DNA of 64,000 nt from assembly GCA_037176885.1 (NCBI GenBank), contig JAWWNJ010000040.1:1054001-1118000 (forward strand). Reading direction: 5' to 3'. The DNA comes from Favolaschia claudopus (lineage: Eukaryota > Basidiomycota > Agaricomycetes > Agaricales > Mycenaceae). The translations under genes were made by a program, and so were the position numbers. The notes under the pieces were generated by a model. That model was given only the letters and a program-made list of their open reading frames with translations, had not been told where the DNA came from and ran no database searches. Of this stretch, positions 56,853-64,000 are shown piece after piece (within the stretch, counting starts at the first letter, position 1; the number at the start of each line of letters is the position of its first letter).

Positions 56853-59797
56853 CATGGAGTGTACGAACATTCTCAAAGCCCATATCGGTCCAGATGGTTC
56901 TGTGTCCTCAAGAAAAGCGGAGCACTCCGCCTTGTTCATGATCTACAGCCTTTAAACAAAGTTTCAATCCGTGATGCTGGTGTTCCCCCAATTCTCGACG
57001 AGTTCGTTCAACCATTTGCGGGCTGCCAGATATTCACGGTGTTCGATCTGTTCTCTGGATACGATGCTCGTATTGTCGACATTAAATCCCGGGATTTAAC
57101 CGCATTCATGACGCCGCTTGGGCTTCTACGTCTCACTTGTCTGCCCCAGGGCTTCACGAATTCACCCACCGAATTCCAGCAATGTATGGTCTTCATATTA
57201 CAACAGGAAATTCCGCATACTGCCAATGTCTTTATCGATGACCTGCCAATCAAAGGAGCCAACACGCAGTACCTTGACTTGAATGGCAACCCAGAGACGA
57301 TTTCCGACAACCCTGGTATCCGCCGCTATGTTTGGGAACATGCCCAAGATGTCCATCGTATCATGCATCGCATAAAGCATGCTGGCGGTACCTTCTCAGC
57401 GAAGAAAACCCAAATAGGACGCACAGAAGTTATCATCCTTGGTCAACTCTGTAACTCAGATGGTCGGCTCCCTGACCCCGATCGCGTTGATAAAATTCTG
57501 AACTGGCCGGCTCTTACGGATGGAAGATCAGCACGACGATTCCTTGGATTGTGCGGCGGCGTTCGCATCTGGATTCCAAATTACTCCGGCCTTGCTCGCC
57601 CTCTCTCTCAGCTCTTCCACAAAGACGCACCCTTTGTCTGGGGCCCAGCTCAGATCGAAGCCTTTGAAACGCTGAAACGATATGTTACCACAGCCCCTGC
57701 ATTGATCAACATCGATTATACGGCCAATTTGGATGTTTACCTCGCTGTCGACTCAAGCTTTCGAGGCACCGGATTCGTTCTATCCCAGGAAGACGAACGC
57801 GGCCGTCGCAGACCTGCACGATACGGTTTGATCCCTTTCAATGAACGTGAATCGCGCTATTCACAGCCTAAACTCGAACTCTATGGTCTCTATCGCGCAC
57901 TTCGTCACTGGCGACTCTATCTGTTTGGCATCAAGCGACTGAATGTTGAAACCGACGCGAAGTACATCAAGGGAATGCTTAATTCTCCAGACCTCCAACC
58001 CAACGCGACCATAAATCGTTGGATTCAAGGAATCTTGCTCTTCGACTTTAATCTCATCCATGTCCCGGGCAAGACGTTCCACGCTCCCGATGCACTCTCC
58101 CGACGAGAACTCGGTGAGGGAGAAATTGTTGAAGACCACGATGATTCATGGCTGGACGATATCGTCCTCCATGCAGCTTCATTCAATATCTCTGCGAACC
58201 TGGTTCATTCATTCTATTCCTTTCACACTCAGTCCAATTCAGCCCCATCTTCGTTCCCAACCGCCTCCGTCTATGTCAACCAAACAACCCCAGCCCTCTC
58301 TCCATTTGATGCTGTACTCTTCGATATCAGACACTTCCTCATCACGCTTCAATTCCCCACCTTCCCTCAGAAAGATCACAATCGTCGCATGCAGGCTAAG
58401 CGCCGCTTTCTCAAGAAAACTGCAGAGTATTTCATGAAAGATGAGCAGATGTTCCGGCACAATGGGCCAGACAAGCCGCCGCAGCTCGTCGTGTTTGACC
58501 CAGAGAAGCGTCGGGAGATTTTAACTCAGGCCCACGAAATGCTTGGGCATCGAGGCGAATATCCTACCCTCGAAACTGTTCAACTTCGCTTCTTCTGGCC
58601 TCACATGCGCACTCAAGCCATCAAACATGTTCGCAGTTGCCACGAATGTCAGCTACGCACCCGAATCTCGATGCAAGTGCCCCTTACCATTTCTGCTCCC
58701 GTTACCATCTTTGCCAAAGTATACATCGACATCATGTATATGCCGAAAGCTCAGGGTTTTCGGTATATTGTTGCGGCGAAAGACGATCTATCTGGAGTCT
58801 CAGAAGCTCGCGCCCTTCGCAAAGCTAACGCCCGCTCCCTTGCGAAATTTTTCTGGGAGGAACTATACTGTCGATATGGAGTTGTTCTCCAAGTCACCAC
58901 CGACAATGGCCCTGAATGCAAAGAGGCCTTTGCGCTTCTAATGGAAACATTGAATATACCCCAAGTCACTATTTCTCCCTACAATTCTCGTGCAAACTCG
59001 GTGGTTGAACGCGGCCACTATATTCTTCGGGAATCTCTGGTTAAGGCCTGCGCCGGAAATCTCAATCTATGGCCCCTCAAACTTCCCGCAGCCAAATTTG
59101 CTGATCGTGTTACATTTCGTCGAGCCACGGGCCAAACCCCTTTCTACACTCTCCACGGCTTCCACCCCATTCTCCCATTTGATCTGGCCGAGTGCACTTT
59201 TCTAGTCGAAGGCTGGACATCAAACATGTCACCAGTTGATCTCCTCGCACTCAGAACTCGTCAGATTGAACGAAGACCGGATGACTTGAAGGAAGCTGCC
59301 GAAAGACTCCTCGCTAGCCGCCTGCGTTCAAAGGCCGAATTTGAGCGCAGATATTCCGCAAGATTCTATCGCGAATCCTATCAAACAGATGAACTAGTTC
59401 TTGTGCGAAACTCTCGCCTCGCCATCGACCTAGGACGGAAATGGAAGAATAAATGGCTCGGCCCTTACGCCATAGTTCGACGAACAACCGGCGGATCCTA
59501 CGTTCTCCGAGAATTGTCCGGGGCAATTAGCACTCAAGGCATCGCCGCAACACGTCTACTTCCTTACATCTCTCGAGACGACCCTCGTCTTGCCGAACTT
59601 GCTGAAGGGTTCCCTCTTGATGATGGCATGGAAAATCACCCGAATGCAGAAGAATCCGACGAGGACAATCCTGATTCATCTGATGAGGATGAAATGTGAA
59701 GACTATGTATACCCCCCCTCATTCGAATGATTTCTGTCTCCCTTCGACCTCGTTTCACTTCCTCTCCCCTCGACGCAACCGAGGACGGTTGATCTTT

Positions 59798-61053
59798 CGC
59801 GTGCCCCGCGGATGTGACACGGCTACGCTGTTTACACATAAATCACCGGGTTTTCATATACCAACCTCTCGATATAATTCTCCCATTCCCATCTCTATCA
59901 TTCTCTGTACCTCACACCCGAATTTCACGTCTTCACCTGCCACGGAGCAACAAGTTGAACCGTGGAAAAGTTGTTTGATCGCATCACCTGACCCAACATC
60001 AACTTTCAAATATTCATCCCGGGGTTCTCTCGCAAGCTGGATATCCAAGATACGGCCTCTACCCTTCCCATACGGTCACAACTGCTTCCATCATACGATC
60101 TCAGCCAATCCCAAGAGCTGCATGTGGAGAAATTATCCACATTTCACTCCGACACAATTTTATTGGTTGAACTTCATTCCAAGGTGAAAACTGATATTCT
60201 GTACCTTACTACGGCCATGCGAGCGATCCCCAGATCATGGAAACGACCCCTCGTTCCTTGATATTTGGCTGTGCAAGCCACATGGACACCTCATCAATTT
60301 ATTCTGTACCACATGTAAAAACCCAGAATACCGGTACTCCTCTTTGTATTTATTCGTAGTTGCTGCTCGAGAGCATCGTACCAATTACTACCCGTTTCTA
60401 CATAACCTCTGGTGCCACCCGACCGTCTCCTTTGCTTGAGGTTTGCAAGAATAACATCTTGGAACCCATATCTTCTGCCACACTCGCCCTCCCGTCTAAA
60501 TACTCTGGATTTAAATAACCAACGGTAAAATCGATCCTTACTTTATTTTAACCTTCCAGCCTACAGATCACTGTCTTCTCTCAAAACCCTCCACGTCTCA
60601 TCGAAATACAGCGAGGTCTTCGCACTGGGTCGACCCCTCATCTATCTCGACAACATTTCCTATTCGGGTTGGATTCGGACTGAACGCGCTTCAAACCCAC
60701 TCACCCGAGTTTCGTAACCTAACGCCTGGTTTAAACGTTACCGTACAATTTCATTCAAATCGACAGGGGGTGTGACGCGTGACGCCTTGGAACCAGTTCG
60801 ACAATTCGACACGAGCGAAATTTTGCGTGACACCCCGCGAAATTTCGGCGAAAAAAATTTTCGACACGCAAAATCGTGCCTTTTTTGCACGCTTTGGCTA
60901 CCCAACGACCGAGCGTGACGTTTTCGACATTCGACAAGGGTCGTCGTGACGCGTTACCGCACCCCAAAGTTCGAATGAGGGGTGCGTGACGCGTGACTTT
61001 CGATGTGAATGAAATTGTACGGTACTTCGGAGTATTCAATATACGACGTCACA
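59798..61053 (+). repeat. 3' LTR of element D and its border motif
   Basis: CGCGTGCCCCGCGGA (59798-59812) directly precedes TGTGAC at 59813. No purine tract is visible there. LTR ~957 bp without the MITE at 60741-61022. Confidence 0.9.
60741..61022. mobile_element. 282-bp MITE in the D 3' LTR, TA duplication
   Basis: Starts CCGTACAATTTCATTCA and ends with its complement; TA at 60739-60740 and 61023-61024; the 5' LTR gives the empty site. Interior carries GTGACGCGTGACGCC, GCGTGACACCCCGCG, and GCGTGACGCGTGAC boxes. Confidence 0.92.
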
Positions 61054-61890
61054 GCATTCTTCAAAGACAAAAACGGGACGACCCTGGCTTGTATTCTTGC
61101 TGCTCGTGGAGGTGGTTTGAAGATGAATGGAGTGAGTCCAGAGTCTGTGTTTGAAAGTATTTGTTTGAACACCAACCAGCCTTATCCTGGCGGTCAGGAA
61201 AGAACTCTGGAACACCACCCGCGCTCCCTGAGAAGTGAGGAGAACTACGACGGCCTCAACGTAAGCGTGAGCAGAAATTCAGTATTGAAGATATTCTAAC
61301 TTACAGGAATCGTTGATCCAAAGAACCTGGGAAGCAGCTCAGGCTCTTCACGCTGTTGTTCAGCCTGTCACGCCAGAAAAAGATATTCGACATGTCGAGG
61401 ACGACAAATTCATGACATACACCCCATCCGGAAGAGCGGAGCTGGTATCGGAAAGGGCTGGCGTTACTCATTTAGTTCATTGCTGGCCTATGCAGGGGCA
61501 CTCCATGAGGGGCTTTTTCATTGCATGGGCTGCTTGCATTTAAACCTATCATCAGAAAGGACCCTTCATGCCTTCCAGCGACTTCTTCCGCGGCTGTCAG
61601 ACGGCTGTTGCCGTGCGTCACTATTAACAGGCTACACAAGAGGTGGCCATATACTTGAGCTGTATGTTCGAGGTGGCGTTCCCGCAATACTACCTCAAAT
61701 ATTGCGCCGCATTCAAGGCTGGCGTTTGCCCTGGTCCCTGGATTGACAGAGCAATTGTATACAAGCTGCGGGTCATGGAGCACGTCGATGGCCTCGACGA
61801 TGGTCCTACTGCCTCTTTCTGTGTCGGGGACTTTGAGAGTGGGGAAATGTACTTTCGAAAAAAAACTTTTGTAGGTCAAAATCTTTCGTG
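61054..61890 (+). pseudogene. TET/JBP-like 2OG-Fe(II) dioxygenase gene, 3' part
   Basis: Exon 2 continues to 61260; a 46-nt intron (61261-61306, GTAAGC...CTAAC...CAG) leads to exon 3 (SLIQRTWEAAQALHAVVQ...). Further on (61590-61880) MFEVAFPQYYLKYCAAFKAG, then KLRVMEHVDGLDDGPTASF and GDFESGEMYF, matches the fungal TET/JBP-type oxygenase core: H-V-D is the HxD iron-binding pair. Expanded genes of this kind accompany KDZ/Plavaka-type transposons in Agaricomycetes and may oxidise 5-methylcytosine. A TAA (~61626) and loss of frame after MYF break it, besides the insertion of D. Confidence 0.55.
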
Positions 61891-61892
61891 CA

Positions 61893-62430
61893 AGCAAGCG
61901 GCGACTTCGACATTCTCGACATCTTCTGGTGCTCAAACTTGCCGATTTGGGTCTATAGGCCCAGTATGAACGACTCCATCTCTGATAGCACTCAAATACC
62001 TCGCGGAAATTGTGCCAATATAGCCTATGTAATTACTATGAAACTAGCCATTCCGAGTCGAAGTGTACTGTTGGTGTACTGTTTTGAAACTTGACTGGAG
62101 CAAACTTAATATATCAGGCCTCACTCTCCCCGATTTCTGTAGTTTTTCTATGCGTTGACGCTGTATGGCTTGCCAGTGGATATTGTCAAAAATCCGAAAC
62201 AAAATGCGCAGTGCAGGGTGCTGAATACTTGTCCAAAAATTCTGTGCATTGAGATAGCCATACCTAAGCATGTATAGCTCGATATGAATCATTGACCTTG
62301 GTTAGAAATGGCTTGGTTGCGGAAGTGGATGAAACGATCCAAAAACCACCCGTTTTTGGACTTTGGCCGAGAACAAACATGCACATACAATCCACTTTGG
62401 GAACCGCGGATGCCCAGCCCCAATAGGATA
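61893..62430. other. No recognisable gene
   Basis: Short ORFs only. Possibly the decayed end of the dioxygenase gene or 3' flank of the next fragment. Confidence 0.4.
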
Positions 62431-62435
62431 TTAAT

Positions 62436-63130
62436 CCTTGATGTTCCTGGGTCAGAAAGTTTCGCGACTTGGACTCTCGACTCACAAAGAAAAGGTTGAT
62501 GCCATTATCGATCTTGAAGTGCCCAGGAACGCTTCCGAGCTTCAAACTTTCTTGGGCATGATGGTGTATTTTTCTTCGTGCGTGCCAGTCTACGCGTGCC
62601 TTGCGCTGCCGTTGTTTGAAGAAGGATGTCCCTTGGAATTGGACGGAGTTGCGTTTGAATTGTGCAAAACCGTGTTGACCAGCGCACCTGTTCGGGGATA
62701 TGCAATTCCTGGCCTGCCCTACCGTGTTTACTCGACTACGGCATTGCGGGAATTCTACAGCAAGTTCAACCCATCAAAATTCGTGACTTGCGAGGAACGA
62801 AGGCTTTCGAACGACTGGAGAAAGCCTTCAAAGCCGGGGATTCAATTCCTCAAATCGTCACTTCAATGAAAGGTTTCGATGATATTCCACCCACTGGATC
62901 TTGGGCTGTGGATTTTGAAGACACAGCTGTCTACATTGAACGAGTTATCGCCTATTGGTCTCGAGTTTTAAAGTCGCCGGAACGGAGCTACTCACCAACT
63001 GAACGGGAAGCTCTCGCTCTCAAGGAGGCATTAAATTTGAAGTCTATCTTGAGGGTGAAAAGATCGCTGCGATTACGTATCATGCGACGCCTACCTGGAG
63101 TCGTACCTTTCAAAACGTGGATTTTGTTCA
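62436..63130 (+). pseudogene. Ty3/gypsy RT-RNase H fragment of a third lineage
   Basis: FLGQKVSRLGLSTHKEKVDA and PRNASELQTFLGMMVYFSSC are the RT thumb/connection (usual FLG..VS..G......KV.A, P.....L..FLG...Y). Then DYGIAGILQQVQPIKIRDLRG, WAVDFEDTAVYIERVIAYWS and SYSPTEREALALKEAL mark an RNase H with the long insert seen in some basidiomycete gypsy elements. Two or more frame changes (about 62720 and 63030). No protease, integrase or LTR nearby. It would copy element RNA if whole. Confidence 0.8.
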
Positions 63131-64000
63131 ATGCTTTGTTCGGTCAGAGAAGGAGACAGCCACATAGGTGTGGGTGTGGGGAACACACGGCGGTGACAAA
63201 CTTGAACCGCCGGCGCCCGGGGCGTGGGGCGATGGGATGCGCGAGGATGAACCCAAAACAGAGACGCCCAGACGAGGGCAACCCAAGCGCCCGCGGCTAA
63301 CCCACAAGAGAAGGCGGCTCCCAAATTATAAAGTGGCTTGCATTTCTCAATTTTTTTGGGGCTGAGGGTAAGACCACGCTCGTGAATCTCGCAGATCGCA
63401 CGAACTACGGGAAGCGAGAACTGGCAGAGAGTGGATAGCGCTTGAAAGTGAAGTAGACTGAGAGTTCAACCTCGATCGATCTGTGCATATCAGATTGTTT
63501 GAAAAAGTGTCACCGTCAGTCGCCGTGGAATTGATTCGGCCGAGAAGTAGATGAGTTGATATAGTCACGGAGATGAGAAGACAGCCAAGAGTCGTCAAGG
63601 TACAGTGGCCGTTGAAAATGGGTTGAGGCCAATAGCCTGTTTGCGATGCAGCCATTGAATGGCTAATGGCTACGCAAGTGCCCGAATTCCGGCGTATTGA
63701 CGAAAGCTACCCCCGGTCTGAGCATCCAATTTTCATTCCAAATAGCTCTTCTTGACTTCGACATAAAAGTTTAGCCCATCAAACTTTCCTAATACGGAAA
63801 TCGGTAGCCATTCAATGGCTCCAATGGCTCTTCGCAAACCCTCTAATGAGCTGCGGTGGCGTTGCGCCTTGAACTGAACATTCATTCCGCGAGACGCAGC
63901 AAGGTGAAATGAAGTGTTCCAGTTGTGACATAGGGTTCTTGTGAGCATATAGTTGTCGAGCCCAATGGCCTAAGTCGCACAAACGCTGGGGACGTGACGT
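63131..64000. other. No recognisable gene
   Basis: Small ORFs on both strands without family signals. The words AATGGCT and CCATTGAATGGCTA recur (63650-63670, 63810-63830). Confidence 0.4.

Larger units (their letters stand above)
52598..59699 (+). pseudogene. pol: Element D Pol with N-terminal hydrophobic segment
   Basis: Pieces: 52598-52853, 55370-56043, 56856-59699, separated by two insertions; removing 2,519 bp restores the frame between the first two. ATG 52598 is followed by a ~22-residue hydrophobic stretch (STLLCAVLITLLFTPASLYL) and a conserved SFELLARYGTKLA. Then: RT (PRSRWFC-like SRWFCVLKKSGALRLVHD, LPQGFTNSP, FIDD at ~57233), RNase H (LAVDSSFRGTGF ~57745), integrase zinc finger (58535-58650) and DDE core (IDIMYMP ~58728, TDNGPE ~58905, VVERGHY ~59004). 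C-terminal tail acidic, no chromodomain seen. The 809-bp insert destroys RT. Confidence 0.88.
45255..61053 (+). mobile_element. Ty3/gypsy element 'D' with five nested insertions
   Basis: LTRs at 45255-47289 and 59813-61053 share TGTGAC...GTCACA termini. The flanks duplicate GCAT (45251-45254, 61054-61057). Without later insertions (45585-46630, 52854-55369, 56044-56852, 60741-61022) it is ~11.1 kb. Two long ORFs: gag-protease-unknown (47426-52416) and membrane segment-RT-RNase H-integrase (52598-59699). It is disabled by frameshifts at ~48600 and ~52090, an amber stop at 49521 and two insertions in pol. Confidence 0.93.

Overview
The window looks like repeat-dense chromosome from a filamentous basidiomycete, probably an Agaricomycete. 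The evidence is: 40-60 nt introns with GTRNGY...CTRAY...YAG signals, Ty3/gypsy elements of basidiomycete type, a hAT fragment, a Helitron helicase, a fungal TET/JBP-like dioxygenase and a divergent protein kinase-like gene. I cannot name the species. No rRNA, true tRNA gene or CRISPR array is visible. Almost every recognisable gene belongs to, or has been broken by, a mobile element. The only intact non-transposon gene I can support is the kinase-like gene at 4740-6133.

Layout. 1-843: C-terminal remnant of a transposon-associated ORF. 1911-4647: nested inverted repeats around a RecQ-like fragment. 4740-6133: kinase-like gene. 6.2-12.1 kb: small TIR elements (MITEs) and debris. 12145-18420: 5'-truncated Ty3/gypsy element 'B' (minus). 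19.1-19.9 kb: hAT transposase tail (minus), cut by 19906-25823, an apparently intact and very young Ty3/gypsy chromovirus 'A' (identical-looking LTRs, 5-bp duplication CACAC). 25846-27537: a broken second copy 'A2' carrying a MITE. 27936-29849 and 30140-30536: two solo LTRs with perfect 5-bp duplications, the first holding two further insertions. 31999-33138: Helitron helicase remnant. 33142-43289: 'E', a 10-kb minus-strand LTR element with no recognisable protein, containing a nested small LTR element 'F' and an array of hairpin modules. 43290-45254: ORF1-like remnant, a MITE and the 5' half of a TET/JBP-like gene. 45255-61053: 'D', a nearly complete copy of the B lineage inserted in that gene and itself carrying five younger insertions. 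61054-61890: 3' half of the broken gene. 62436-63130: fragment of another gypsy pol.

How the parts work together. A carries all parts for its own mobility: gag, protease, RT-RNase H-integrase and a chromodomain, plus a Tf1-like self-priming arrangement. B and D define a second gypsy lineage with two long ORFs. Its pol ORF starts with a hydrophobic segment, and the same 15-nt motif sits at the ORF junction and at the 3' LTR edge. E shares D's 18-nt primer binding site but encodes no recognisable enzyme, so it may be moved by a D-like helper.

The most unusual signal is in E. At least eight ~40-nt modules have constant loop strands while their inner and outer stems change in a compensated way, which points to selection on a folded RNA (or cruciform DNA). 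A second covarying structure surrounds the predicted start site of the A-type LTRs.
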